Below, in pieces: positions 34,990-43,216 of a DNA stretch of 64,000 nt. Numbering within the stretch: the stretch's first letter is position 1; each line of letters begins with the position of its first letter. The position numbers and the translations under genes were made by a program. The notes under the pieces are model-generated. The model ran no database searches and was not told the DNA's origin. It saw only the letters and a program-made list of their open reading frames with translations. This DNA is from Pelolinea submarina (GTDB lineage: Bacteria; Chloroflexota; Anaerolineae; Anaerolineales; Anaerolineaceae), in the NCBI RefSeq assembly GCF_003966975.1, contig NZ_AP018437.1, forward strand, positions 2,418,001 through 2,482,000. Reading direction: 5' to 3'.

Positions 34990-36455
34990 GACTCCTTCTT
35001 ATCTCTTTTTATTAAATTGACCAAAGTCGAAAATTCCGGAAAGAGCCAGGCACGCCCGATCCAAAATACCAACATCCACGTAAATATGACAACCGTGCTT
35101 CGTGCAAATGAAAGGAGAATATCGGTTATTTTGGCGGTAAAGAAATAATTGGACAAGTTCCATACGGCGACTGTAAGTATTCCCATGAATAAACCGGAAA
35201 GAATGGGGCGCAATAACTGCATCCAGGAAATTTTCAGAACCTTAATAGTCATTACACTCAAAATAAACAGTCGAAAAATGTAAATAATAACGATACTCCA
35301 GGCCGTTGCCTGGATTGAAAATTGTGCCGCAATTGTCAGAACCAGTATTGCAAAAAAAGCGGTTACCCATTGTGCCTGCATTTCGTATTGCGGTTTTCCC
35401 AAACCGTTCAACACCGGTCCTTCCAATCCTACCAGCGCGAGGAACGGCATGGCAACAGCCAATGGTTTCAGCAATGCGGCGGCAGGCATCCACTCGTTGC
35501 CATAAATAATCTGGATAATGCTTGTAGATTCCATCGCAATCAACCAATAAATTGGGAAAAAGAAAATCGCGAAGGCGCTCATAAAACCGCGAAAAATTCG
35601 GATGGTATCTGTACCTTTTCCCATGCGTGAAACTGCGGAAAATATTGACGTCTGGGCGCTCGTTAAGATGATCCCTGTAGGTGTCCAATTCAAAAAATAA
35701 GCCCTGCTGTAGAATCCCAGGTTCTTTACTCCAAAACGCTGCCCAACGACTGCCTGATCGATATTTTGAATTATCCAGTTAGCAATATTTGCCGCAAGGA
35801 TTTGCAGGCCAAACCGGGTAAGATGGCGAGCGCGTTTAAGCGTAAACGCCGGAGAAAAGCGGGAAAATATAAAAACCATAAGTGCATTCAGCCCACTTTG
35901 TATGATTTGGGCAGCCACCAAACTCCATACGCCAAACCCGGCAAAGGCTAATGGAAGACCAAAGCCAAGATACCCAATGAAAAAAGATGTAATCTGAGCT
36001 ATTTGAAGGTGTTTAAAATCTAATTTCCTGCGCAGCAATGCAGATGGCACCTGGGCAAAGGCCTGAAGCACCAAAATGATTGCCATAACCTGCAGCACCG
36101 GTGCTGCCGTTGGAGCCACGAATTGTTCTGCGAGCCAAGGAGAAAGTATCGCGAAAATAACCGCCAAACCGATACCAAAAGCCATCTGCAGTGTAAAGAC
36201 AAAGGCAATATCCTGGCGATCAATTTCTTTTTGCTGAACAAGCGCCGAACCCAAGCCTGATTCAATGACAAGATTTCCAACACCAATTACCAGCAAAGCG
36301 AGCGCCACCACACCAAATGGTTCCGGGCCTAATAGGCGCGCTAGAACAATATTGATAACAAATCCGGCAAAGGAGCGCGCAAAATTCCCTGCCGTATTCC
36401 AGGAAAAACCTTCTAAAGCAAAACTGATTGTTTTTTCGTTTTCTGAAAGCGACAT
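34986..36455 (-). CDS. Lipid-linked oligosaccharide flippase (Wzx/PST family)
   Basis: MOP-superfamily exporter of 489 residues with about fourteen helices. The start follows the WzxC/COG2244 pattern: FSWNTAGNFARSFAGFVINIVLARLLGPEPFG (in two pieces, about residues 17-48), then GLGSALVQQKEIDRQDIAFVF. It turns the lipid-linked repeat unit to the outer face, before Wzy polymerises it. The ATG overlaps the stop of the preceding methyltransferase gene by 1 base (TAATG), and its own end overlaps the next start by 4. Confidence 0.93.
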   Translation of the reverse strand: MSLSENEKTISFALEGFSWNTAGNFARSFAGFVINIVLARLLGPEPFGVVALALLVIGVGNLVIESGLGSALVQQKEIDRQDIAFVFTLQMAFGIGLAVIFAILSPWLAEQFVAPTAAPVLQVMAIILVLQAFAQVPSALLRRKLDFKHLQIAQITSFFIGYLGFGLPLAFAGFGVWSLVAAQIIQSGLNALMVFIFSRFSPAFTLKRARHLTRFGLQILAANIANWIIQNIDQAVVGQRFGVKNLGFYSRAYFLNWTPTGIILTSAQTSIFSAVSRMGKGTDTIRIFRGFMSAFAIFFFPIYWLIAMESTSIIQIIYGNEWMPAAALLKPLAVAMPFLALVGLEGPVLNGLGKPQYEMQAQWVTAFFAILVLTIAAQFSIQATAWSIVIIYIFRLFILSVMTIKVLKISWMQLLRPILSGLFMGILTVAVWNLSNYFFTAKITDILLSFARSTVVIFTWMLVFWIGRAWLFPEFSTLVNLIKRDKKES

Positions 36456-37261
36456 TACAAATTGGTTTTCTTTAATATTGCAAAATGGCCAAAATCGTTA
36501 TGGGGAATTTGAATTTGAAATTGCGGGTTCGCTAAGACAAATTCATCAACAGCTTTTTTTACTCCGGTGGAAAAGAAATCATAATCATCAACAATGATGA
36601 TCGCTCCCTGATCTGTTCTGGTAATGAGAAACTCGAGCGTGGATTTTATAGGCGCGAACAGGTCAAAATCAATATAAGCAAAAGAAACTTTTTGCGGCAA
36701 ATCAATATTGGCTTTAAATACATCTTCTATAAAACCTTCGTGCAGTATATATCGATTTAAAGGAAAGTTGACAGCACGCAGGCGCGAAACCACCCAGCTT
36801 TTTTGAAAAGACATTGTACCTTTATAGGCATTCATTTGGCCGAGAGAAAAAATATCATCCTTGAGTGTATCTTCGAGCGTTGGATTTGAAAGCCCTTGAA
36901 ATGAATCAAAGAGATGCAACTTTTTACCGCCTGCTATAATTTCATTGGCGATCAAGGCGGATGTCTCCCCCTGGGCAACTCCAAATTCACAGACATCTCC
37001 GTTCACAGTTTGTGTTTGAAAAAGTGCGTTAATAATAAAATAGGCTTCTGCTGGAGGAGTGCCGCGTAATCTGGCCAGTAAAACCGATCTTGAAGCCATT
37101 TTATTTAAATTTACTCCCTCGGTCTGCTGAAATAATCTTTCAAACGCTGAAGCCAAACTGGAGAAATTTGAAAACAATACCTGGCGGGATGGTAATCCTT
37201 CCGCGCTTTTTATAATCTCATAACCCAATCGATTAAAAAGAGAACGAATGATTTTTTTCAT
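36455..37261 (-). CDS. TylF/MycF-type macrocin O-methyltransferase family (3 of 4)
   Basis: 268 residues, metal-dependent sugar O-methyltransferase type. Seen: CEFGVAQGETSALIA (about 98-112), LFDSFQGLSNPT, the Asp-rich metal site in FAYIDFDLFAPIKSTLEF (about 201-218) and IIVDDYDFFSTGVKKAVDEF (about 226-245). Studied members methylate sugar hydroxyls, so it fits O-methylation of the exopolysaccharide. The first 85 residues are helical and less conserved. A 163-base gap separates it from the methyltransferase gene upstream. Confidence 0.9.
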   Translation of the reverse strand: MKKIIRSLFNRLGYEIIKSAEGLPSRQVLFSNFSSLASAFERLFQQTEGVNLNKMASRSVLLARLRGTPPAEAYFIINALFQTQTVNGDVCEFGVAQGETSALIANEIIAGGKKLHLFDSFQGLSNPTLEDTLKDDIFSLGQMNAYKGTMSFQKSWVVSRLRAVNFPLNRYILHEGFIEDVFKANIDLPQKVSFAYIDFDLFAPIKSTLEFLITRTDQGAIIIVDDYDFFSTGVKKAVDEFVLANPQFQIQIPHNDFGHFAILKKTNL

Positions 37262-37424
37262 TGTTTATTTACAGTCTCGGATCCTGAACAGGGGAAATTG
37301 ATAATCGCCTTTTGATGATGTCAGACCTTTACCTGTATCTAAGTATCAAAATAAACGCTTGAAAAACTATCCTGATGCTCAATCCAAGCGTTATGAATTA
37401 ATTTTTTTTTACAAAAAGACAGAA

Positions 37425-38027
37425 TTATTTTACGGCTTCGATGAATAGAGATTCCGGTCGGTTATCTAACAATTCGATATCGGGACAATTTCCTTGTTGA
37501 AAGTCACAGCGATAAGCTTTGGTAAAACCAGCTTTGTCGAGAAGTAATTGAGTAAGCGAGGCTTCGTTATAATGCCAGTGATGCTGGTTTTTTGGTTTTT
37601 TCTGCTCGCTCTCGAAAAAATCGCGTAAAAAACTTTCTGCTGATTTGGGACTATAACTTGCTATAACCTTGTCCAGGTCAGGTACTGAGACTCGAACAAT
37701 TCCCGCAGCTTTCAGAACACGTTGAACTTCGCGCATGCAGAATTCTGCCTGCCATGGGTATAAATGCTCCAGCATGTGGGATAAGAAAACATAATCAAAC
37801 GTATTTTGAGCAAATGGAAACTTCTTAGTTACATCCAGATAATGAACGTTTTTAAATATGCCTTCCTGGTGTTGTTTTAACCTTTCTTCTGAAGTCAAAC
37901 CTGATTTATACAAAAGAGAGGCAAGGCCCGGGATCCTGGACACAAAAATATGCGGCGTTATATCTGTGTTGTACCAGCCAGCCAGTGGTTTGTCAAAACA
38001 TCCTAATTGAAGTTTACTAAATGTCAT
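37425..38027 (-). CDS. SAM-dependent methyltransferase (4 of 4)
   Basis: 200 residues, short class I methyltransferase of the type common in glycan clusters. It begins KLQLGCFDKPLAGWYNTDI, where motif I is reduced (Gly-Cys without the second Gly), then FDYVFLSHMLEHLYPWQ and VLKAAGIVRVSVPDLDKV. The weak motif I may mean altered cofactor binding, or a role on a bulky acceptor, as seen in predicted SAM methyltransferases of this group. It is part of the operon and comes directly after the small membrane protein. Confidence 0.82.
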   Translation of the reverse strand: MTFSKLQLGCFDKPLAGWYNTDITPHIFVSRIPGLASLLYKSGLTSEERLKQHQEGIFKNVHYLDVTKKFPFAQNTFDYVFLSHMLEHLYPWQAEFCMREVQRVLKAAGIVRVSVPDLDKVIASYSPKSAESFLRDFFESEQKKPKNQHHWHYNEASLTQLLLDKAGFTKAYRCDFQQGNCPDIELLDNRPESLFIEAVK

Positions 38028-38161
38028 ATATCATTATTTGGAGCTGGCTGTTTTTATCATTGCAAACATATTTAGCATCAGGAGATAGATAATCCGGAAC
38101 GATGCCACCCTCCAATCACCCCTCGCGATCTGCAGACACCATCCATCAGTCTGATATTGTT

Positions 38162-38395
38162 TTATTTTTTTTCAATTTCCTTCTTTCCGTGGCTGTTAAC
38201 TTCCTTTTTTTCTGCTTTTCCTCCTCGCAGCCAATATCCAATCACAATTGCAACCAGTCCCACCTCTACTCCGATGAATTGCTTCCAGCCAAACATGTTG
38301 CCTTCACCAATGCCGATCACATCAGCAGCCAGCGATAAGATCTGAAGCACTATACCGAATATAAAAAACACCTTACTGATGGTTCTCTTAGACAT
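38162..38395 (-). CDS. Small two-helix membrane protein
   Basis: 77 residues with two membrane helices (about 8-26 and 41-60) and a charged Lys/Glu tail. AAAGGAGA lies 6 bases upstream of the ATG, which strongly supports translation. It sits 32 bases after the Wzc gene within the operon, so a role beside the secretion machinery is possible. I do not know a family for it. Confidence 0.65.
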   Translation of the reverse strand: MSKRTISKVFFIFGIVLQILSLAADVIGIGEGNMFGWKQFIGVEVGLVAIVIGYWLRGGKAEKKEVNSHGKKEIEKK

Positions 38396-38427
38396 GATAT
38401 TCTCCTTTACTCTTTGTCTTCAATATT

Positions 38428-40047
38428 CTATTTCTTTCCTGTTGGCTTTGTTCCATGATAGTTCTGATACGCGGAAAAGTTTTGATAGTACTTGTATTGG
38501 TAGCCATAAGCCCGGCCGCGGATAATCACGTCGTTTAATACAACGCCCAGCACATGTGCGTTCACCTGGCGCATCTGTTCCAGCGTCTGCCGCAGGGCGC
38601 TCGTGCGTGTCTTGCCTGGACACACCACCAGAATCACGCCGTCCATCGAAGGCGCAAGCGCGGCAGCATCGGTCACAGCCAGGGTCGGAGGCGTATCAAT
38701 CAGCACCACATCTGCCGCCTGGCTCATCAAAGTCAGTATGGCCCGCATACGCTGTGAGCCCATCAGTTCAGCGGGGTTGGGCGGCAGTGAGCCGGTTGTC
38801 ACTACCGTAAGGCGCTCCACTTTAGTGGGCTGGCGGATTCCGCTCAGTTCCAGGTCGGCATGGGAGAAGAGTGTGCTCATCCCCAGTTGATTGGCCAGCC
38901 CAAAATAAGTATGCACGCGCGGGTGGCGCAGATCGCAGTCGGCGATGATCACCTGTTTACCGTTCTGCGCCATCACCACACCCAGGTTGGCGATGGTCAT
39001 GGTCTTGCCTTCGCCTGCTTCGGCACTGGTTACCATTAGGGTACGCAGGGGGCGGTCTACACTGGTATAGTTTACGTTGGTGCGCAGCGTACGGTAAGCC
39101 TCGGCTGTGGGTGAGCGTGAATCTGTTAGCGTGATAGGGGATTTCTTTTCGTGTTCGTGGTGGTTAATCACACCCAAAACGGGTAGATTGAATTTGCGGT
39201 TGATTTCTTCAGGTGTCTTGATGGTGTCGTCCAGGGCTTCACGGACGGCAATGATTCCGACAGTCAGTAAAATAGCGGCCACAGCCGCAAGCACTGTGTT
39301 CTGCATCACCTTTGGCCTGACAGGTATTAGGTTTAAAGTGGCAGGTTCCACTTGTACGACAGATGAAACGGATTGGGCTTCGGCCAGACGCACCTGCTCA
39401 TAAGAGAGCAACAGGTTAGAGTACATCTCGCGATACTGGGCAATCTTCGTTTCAAGTTCGGCTTTGTCCTCGGTGATGTATGTGCGTTCCGCCTGGGCTG
39501 AATATATAGAGATTTGATTTTCAATATCTGCCATTTGGGTTTCGAGAGTGGCTTTAGACTGGGAGAAACGCTGGGCCTGGATATCCTGGATTTGCGCTGC
39601 GAAGACCGTCACAATAGCGTTGGCGATATTGGCAGAAAGAATAGGATGGGAAGTTTCTACGGTTACTTCAATTAGCTGTGTATCGCTGATCGGGGTGACC
39701 GTGATCCACTTTTTAATATCTTCCACCGGGTAATCCAGGTCCAATTGCTCAGCCACCTGGTTGAGGACAGGGTCCTTTGTCATCATAAGGGAATAGGTGC
39801 TGGTAAGCTGCTCCGACATCATGACCGAGGAGTAATCCGTTGATTCGGTTGCCGATGCTGTATTCAGCAGTACAGTAGTCGTAGATTGGTAGAAAGGTGT
39901 CATGCTAATGCTGATGGTAAAGGCGGCCACACCCACCAGCAGCCCAACCAAAATTATCAGCCATGCCCAATGCCAGAATACAGAAAAATACCGGCGCAAG
40001 TCTAGACCTTCATCTGTTTGCTCAATTTGGGAATTATCCATTTCCAT
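38428..40047 (-). CDS. Wzc-type chain-length regulator and tyrosine autokinase
   Basis: A 539-residue fusion. The Wzz domain has membrane helices at about 26-48 and 250-268 and a coiled coil between (about 155-225). The BY-kinase domain follows, with Walker A SAEAGEGKT (341-349), Walker A' VIIADCD (366-372) and Walker B VVLIDTPP (447-454). The C-terminal tail is rich in Tyr (514, 516, 518, 520, 521, 527, 530), the usual autophosphorylation cluster. It controls polymer length and export together with the phosphatase gene just upstream. Confidence 0.95.
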   Translation of the reverse strand: MEMDNSQIEQTDEGLDLRRYFSVFWHWAWLIILVGLLVGVAAFTISISMTPFYQSTTTVLLNTASATESTDYSSVMMSEQLTSTYSLMMTKDPVLNQVAEQLDLDYPVEDIKKWITVTPISDTQLIEVTVETSHPILSANIANAIVTVFAAQIQDIQAQRFSQSKATLETQMADIENQISIYSAQAERTYITEDKAELETKIAQYREMYSNLLLSYEQVRLAEAQSVSSVVQVEPATLNLIPVRPKVMQNTVLAAVAAILLTVGIIAVREALDDTIKTPEEINRKFNLPVLGVINHHEHEKKSPITLTDSRSPTAEAYRTLRTNVNYTSVDRPLRTLMVTSAEAGEGKTMTIANLGVVMAQNGKQVIIADCDLRHPRVHTYFGLANQLGMSTLFSHADLELSGIRQPTKVERLTVVTTGSLPPNPAELMGSQRMRAILTLMSQAADVVLIDTPPTLAVTDAAALAPSMDGVILVVCPGKTRTSALRQTLEQMRQVNAHVLGVVLNDVIIRGRAYGYQYKYYQNFSAYQNYHGTKPTGKK

Positions 40048-40129
40048 AATACAGTCCTTTATAATAATTTTCTGTTTTGACTATTAGGATCAGCGTTGGT
40101 TTCCATGTACGGTACCACTGACCAGCGCT

Positions 40130-40627
40130 TTAAGGCCTCAATGCCCGTTGGTTCTTGCTGCGGCGCTCACTTAAATTTACCAACTCAGCAAAGCCTTTAT
40201 CGATACTTGCGCACACCATACGAGCCGTCACATCTGGTTGGTTAAAATTATCCCGCGCGAGGTCAGGAATTTCATCGCCAGGGACGTTTGCCAACCGGCC
40301 AAGTAACACCACCCGACCTCGCACTGCGGGAAATTCCGCTTCGAGAGCCTCTTTATGGCCAAGCTCCATCACCACGATCAGGTCAGCGGCAGAAAGCAAG
40401 GCTGCGTCCACCTCCCGAGTGCGGAAAAGCTTCAGGTCAAGTCCCAGTTTTGCAGCTGATGCAACCGCCTTTGTGTGGGCTTTAAGGCCGGGGGATGTCC
40501 AGGTGCCGGCGCTTTCCACAAGCCATGTCCCGGGTATGCCTTCTTCGCTCAGCTTATGCATAAAATAAGCTGCTGCGATAGGCGACCGGAACTGATTGGC
40601 AGTGCAGACGAAAAGGATGGAAGGCAT
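40130..40627 (-). CDS. Low-molecular-weight protein tyrosine phosphatase (Wzb type)
   Basis: 165 residues. The active-site loop is VCTANQFRS (residues 7-15), a C-x5-R-S motif close to the N-terminus, and the catalytic Asp is in DEIPDL (about 116-121; the standard motif is DP, here D-L after Pro). It dephosphorylates the Tyr tail of the Wzc kinase encoded 82 bases downstream, completing the on/off cycle of export. Relatives include arsenate reductases, but the operon context argues for the exopolysaccharide role. Confidence 0.9.
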   Translation of the reverse strand: MPSILFVCTANQFRSPIAAAYFMHKLSEEGIPGTWLVESAGTWTSPGLKAHTKAVASAAKLGLDLKLFRTREVDAALLSAADLIVVMELGHKEALEAEFPAVRGRVVLLGRLANVPGDEIPDLARDNFNQPDVTARMVCASIDKGFAELVNLSERRSKNQRALRP

Positions 40628-40672
40628 GCTGTTTCCTTTTTACGGCGTTTCGGGACCGGCAGGGACATTCAT

Positions 40673-40984
40673 TCACCTGCCAAGTTTTACGATGGTTTCG
40701 TCGGGCAAACCGTTGATGTTACATAAAGCATCCTGGTCCAGACGCGTCTCCAGTACGAAAATTTTAAGGGTTTGCCTAAGGTAAGGTTCTGTGTTCGGAG
40801 AGAGCGTAAAGGAAGGAGCCAGGCAAAATTAGCGGTAGTGTGCCGTGCCGGGTGTGGCAGTAGGCGTTACATGGTGGCGGTAGTTCTGTGATGAAGAATA
40901 GCTCATAAAGGTCAGTGGATCGGAGGGCAGGGCCAGGTTCGGGTAAATTACTTCAGCGTTCTTTTCGTTCTGCGGATTTTTCAT
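40673..40984 (-). pseudogene. 104-codon frame broken by one in-frame TAA
   Basis: From ATG 40984 the frame runs 51 codons to TAA (40829-40831), then another 51 codons in the same frame to TGA (40673-40675). The first half is Asn/Ser/Thr/Pro-rich with a HVTPTATPGTAHYR end. The second half looks like a compact domain (KIFVLETRLDQDALCNINGL). Codon use resembles neighbouring genes. No ribosome site precedes the ATG. It lies between the ops-like leader and the phosphatase gene. It may be a recently broken gene, or two small proteins if a non-ATG start such as CTG serves the second half. No family is recognised. Confidence 0.45.
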
Positions 40985-41013
40985 GGGAGCACTACTTGCT
41001 CTAAAACCACAGG

Positions 41014-41079
41014 GTGTGATATTGAAAGCCGATTCTAGGAACGCATCCGCCCTTGCGACATCAGCCTACGATATCACAC
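41014..41079 (-). promoter_or_regulatory. Leader stem-loop with an ops-like element
   Basis: The 9-bp arms (41014-41022 and 41071-41079) are complementary and enclose 48 bases. In the loop the minus strand reads GGCGGATGCGTT (41040-41051), which matches 9 of 12 bases of the enterobacterial ops element GGCGGTAGCGTG, the site where RfaH is recruited to paused polymerase. It lies 55 bases after the RfaH/LoaP-like gene and ahead of the rest of the exopolysaccharide operon, exactly where an antitermination signal would act. Confidence 0.55.
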
Positions 41080-41133
41080 TCACGTTTATTTGAAAATAAC
41101 GCAAAGCCTCCATCTGCCTTACCGGGCTCTCAG

Positions 41134-41646
41134 TCAGCTTTGTTTTTTAATTCTCAGCAGCCTTGCCGACATTTCCACCGGCATCTGCTGCGACTTCAAT
41201 AATTTCAACAACACCCTCACTCGCGCATCGCCCGAAAGGTGAGCATCAAACACCGCTTCATACCCTGCAAAGGGTCCTTCTATGATCTCAACTTCCTGGC
41301 CGGGTGCCATCCGCTTTACGGTTGACACTCCCTCGCCATTATTTAGCGCGTCCACATGCCTGCGGATGCCCTCAATCATGCTATCAGGTACCGATGCAGG
41401 CGCTTCACCAAAACGTACCCATCCACTTACGCCAGGCAGCCATCGCAGCTCTGCCGCATTAACACTTTCGGGATCGATATTCACAAAAAGGTACCCAGGG
41501 AAATATGGGCGGATTTTACGCGCACGCGGGTTGATGGGTATTACCTTGATTTTCGGGTAAAAACATTCGATTTCTCTGGCCCGAATCTGATAATAAAGAA
41601 AATCTTCCTTGCGAAGTTTTGTCTGCAGCAATATCCAATTATTCAT
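41134..41646 (-). CDS. NusG-paralogue antiterminator (RfaH/LoaP type)
   Basis: 170 residues. The N-terminal NGN domain (about 1-110) begins WILLQTKLRKEDFLYYQIRAREIECFYP in the usual way (residues 4-31) and has YFPGYLFVNI (about 48-57). The C-terminal KOW domain has GQEVEIIEGPFAGYEAVF (about 117-134). Such paralogues ride on RNA polymerase and let it read through long exopolysaccharide operons. It is the first gene of the operon here, has its own promoter and leader hairpin, and is followed by an ops-like element. It is shorter and more divergent than a housekeeping NusG. Confidence 0.92.
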   Translation of the reverse strand: MNNWILLQTKLRKEDFLYYQIRAREIECFYPKIKVIPINPRARKIRPYFPGYLFVNIDPESVNAAELRWLPGVSGWVRFGEAPASVPDSMIEGIRRHVDALNNGEGVSTVKRMAPGQEVEIIEGPFAGYEAVFDAHLSGDARVRVLLKLLKSQQMPVEMSARLLRIKKQS

Positions 41647-41657
41647 AAATTCTTTAA

Positions 41658-41693
41658 GCTTTTAACGGGCTTGCTGATCACCTTGTTAAAAGC
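41658..41693 (-). repeat. Leader hairpin of the antiterminator gene
   Basis: The 9-bp arms 41658-41666 and 41685-41693 form a perfect stem with an 18-nt loop in the short mRNA leader, 11 bases before the start codon. It could control translation or early termination of this gene. Confidence 0.5.
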
Positions 41694-41706
41694 ATTATCT
41701 TAATTC

Positions 41707-41735
41707 AATTTATCATATTTTTGTTCTATTGTAAA
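41707..41735 (-). promoter_or_regulatory. Promoter of the exopolysaccharide operon
   Basis: On the minus strand TTTACA (41730-41735) and TAAATT (41707-41712) are 17 bp apart, about 60 bases before the antiterminator gene. Upstream DNA is very AT-rich, as for strong promoters. Confidence 0.6.
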
Positions 41736-42088
41736 TATAATTATTTTTTCTTACGTATTTTTAATACTTTTTTACTGGAAATAATTACTCTGATGCTATT
41801 GTTTTTTCTCGCATAATCGAATTATTGTTATCTTAGTCCGTTTTTCTTTCCGTTATACCATTATGGTAAAATGATTCATGCGCAAAGGATTTCGAATCAA
41901 ACGAGGAGTTGGGGTATGTTATTTGATTTACGATCTTTTTTTTTATCTACGACTATGCCTTTTCCTGCTGCTCGCAAGGATTGAATTGAAGATGCGCGTA
42001 TATTGCCTGGCTGATTCATCCATTTCCTTTTATAAAAACTCACCCTGATCACCTCGGAAAAACACGCCCGGCGGAGGCAATTTGACCA
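41736..42088. other. Divergent AT-rich control region
   Basis: This gap separates the exopolysaccharide operon (-) from the nucleoside importer (+). It contains the perfect 13-bp palindrome TACCATTATGGTA (41856-41868), a candidate operator for either side. A plus-strand frame at 41878-42048 (56 residues, hydrophobic middle) has no ribosome site and is probably chance. No riboswitch pattern known to me was seen. Confidence 0.45.
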
Positions 42089-43216
42089 ATGAAATCTCGA
42101 CTGAGCTCGCTTCTAGACGCTTTCTTACCCGTGTTAGCCACACTGGCTGCTCTCCTTGTCGGCGCGATTATGCTGCTCTTATTAAAAGCAAATCCGTTGG
42201 TTGCCTATAAAGCCCTCTGGGATGGTGCGTTTGGCAGCACCAATGCGGTTGCCGAAACACTGGTTAAAGCGACCCCCTTCCTGTTGGTTGGATTGGGAAT
42301 TTGCATCTCCTTCCGCGCGAATGTCATGAATGTTGGCGGCGAAGGCCAGATGATTATCGGCGCGATTTTTGCGACCTGGGTAGGCCTGAATGTAAAAGGG
42401 ATGCCCGGTTGGGTTCTGATAACCCTGGCAATGCTGGCGGGTGTACTTGGCGGGGGCATTTGGGGAGGCATCCCCGGCATATTGAAAGCTTATTTCAACG
42501 TAAATGAAATCCTGAGCACGATCATGATGAATGCCATTGCGGTACAGCTGATGAATTATCTGCTGCGCGGCCCCATGATCGATCCGGCTCAAGCCAAAGC
42601 CGCCTCGCAAATCCCTCAGACCGCTCGTCTGGAGGAAATCTATCGCTTGCCGCGCCTGGTTCCTACCCGTCTCCATTTCGGCGCATTGATAGCGGTGATA
42701 CTGGCCATTCTGGTTTATGTGCTTCTCTGGCGTACAACGCTCGGCTTCCGAATCCGGGCGGTAGGGGAAAACCCGGATGCGGCAAAGTACGGCGGTATCA
42801 AGGTCCAGCGGTACGTAGTCATTGCTTTATTATTGGGCGGTGCCTTTGCGGGCTTGGCCGGCGCAACCCAGGTATTTGGTGTGAACTATCGCATTATCAC
42901 GGACGGTTCATCCACCGGGTTTACGGGCAACGCGGGATTCAATGGCATTGTCGCAGCCTTATTCGGGCAGCTCCACCCGCTTCTGACCATTCCGGCGTCA
43001 ATATTCTTTGGGGGACTTCTTGTGGGAGCGAATACCATGCAAAGGATGGTCCAGGTTCCCTCAGCGCTGATCACCGCGTTAAATGGCCTGGTTGTTATTT
43101 TTGTTGTGAGCAGTGAAATTTGGCGTAAAAAGCGGCAGAGAAGGAGAGAGGTTGTCGCCCTGCAAATTAATGAACCGCCAGAGACGCAAGCCAAATCAAA
43201 GGAGACAGGCGCATGA
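42089..43216 (+). CDS. Nucleoside-type ABC transporter permease 1 (NupP/YufP-like)
   Basis: 375-residue permease with about ten helices, of the BmpA-dependent nucleoside importer class. Typical blocks are LVAYKALWDGAFGS, VGLGICISFRANVMNVGGEGQM (in the first half, residues about 69-90), NEILSTIMMNAIAVQLMNYL and the coupling loop FRIRAVGENPDAAKYGG. It ends in a basic and polar tail. The next permease overlaps it by 4 bases (ATGA). The class imports purine and pyrimidine nucleosides, which fits the purine enzyme encoded downstream. Confidence 0.93.
   Translation: MKSRLSSLLDAFLPVLATLAALLVGAIMLLLLKANPLVAYKALWDGAFGSTNAVAETLVKATPFLLVGLGICISFRANVMNVGGEGQMIIGAIFATWVGLNVKGMPGWVLITLAMLAGVLGGGIWGGIPGILKAYFNVNEILSTIMMNAIAVQLMNYLLRGPMIDPAQAKAASQIPQTARLEEIYRLPRLVPTRLHFGALIAVILAILVYVLLWRTTLGFRIRAVGENPDAAKYGGIKVQRYVVIALLLGGAFAGLAGATQVFGVNYRIITDGSSTGFTGNAGFNGIVAALFGQLHPLLTIPASIFFGGLLVGANTMQRMVQVPSALITALNGLVVIFVVSSEIWRKKRQRRREVVALQINEPPETQAKSKETGA

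Noticed and set aside
40829..40831. Recoding of the in-frame TAA as an amino acid
   Set aside because: TAA is not a known selenocysteine or pyrrolysine codon and no recoding signal is visible; a nonsense mutation or two separate frames is simpler.
41878..42048. 56-residue plus-strand frame upstream of the nucleoside importer
   Set aside because: No ribosome site, odd composition, and it lies in an AT-rich control region; probably chance.
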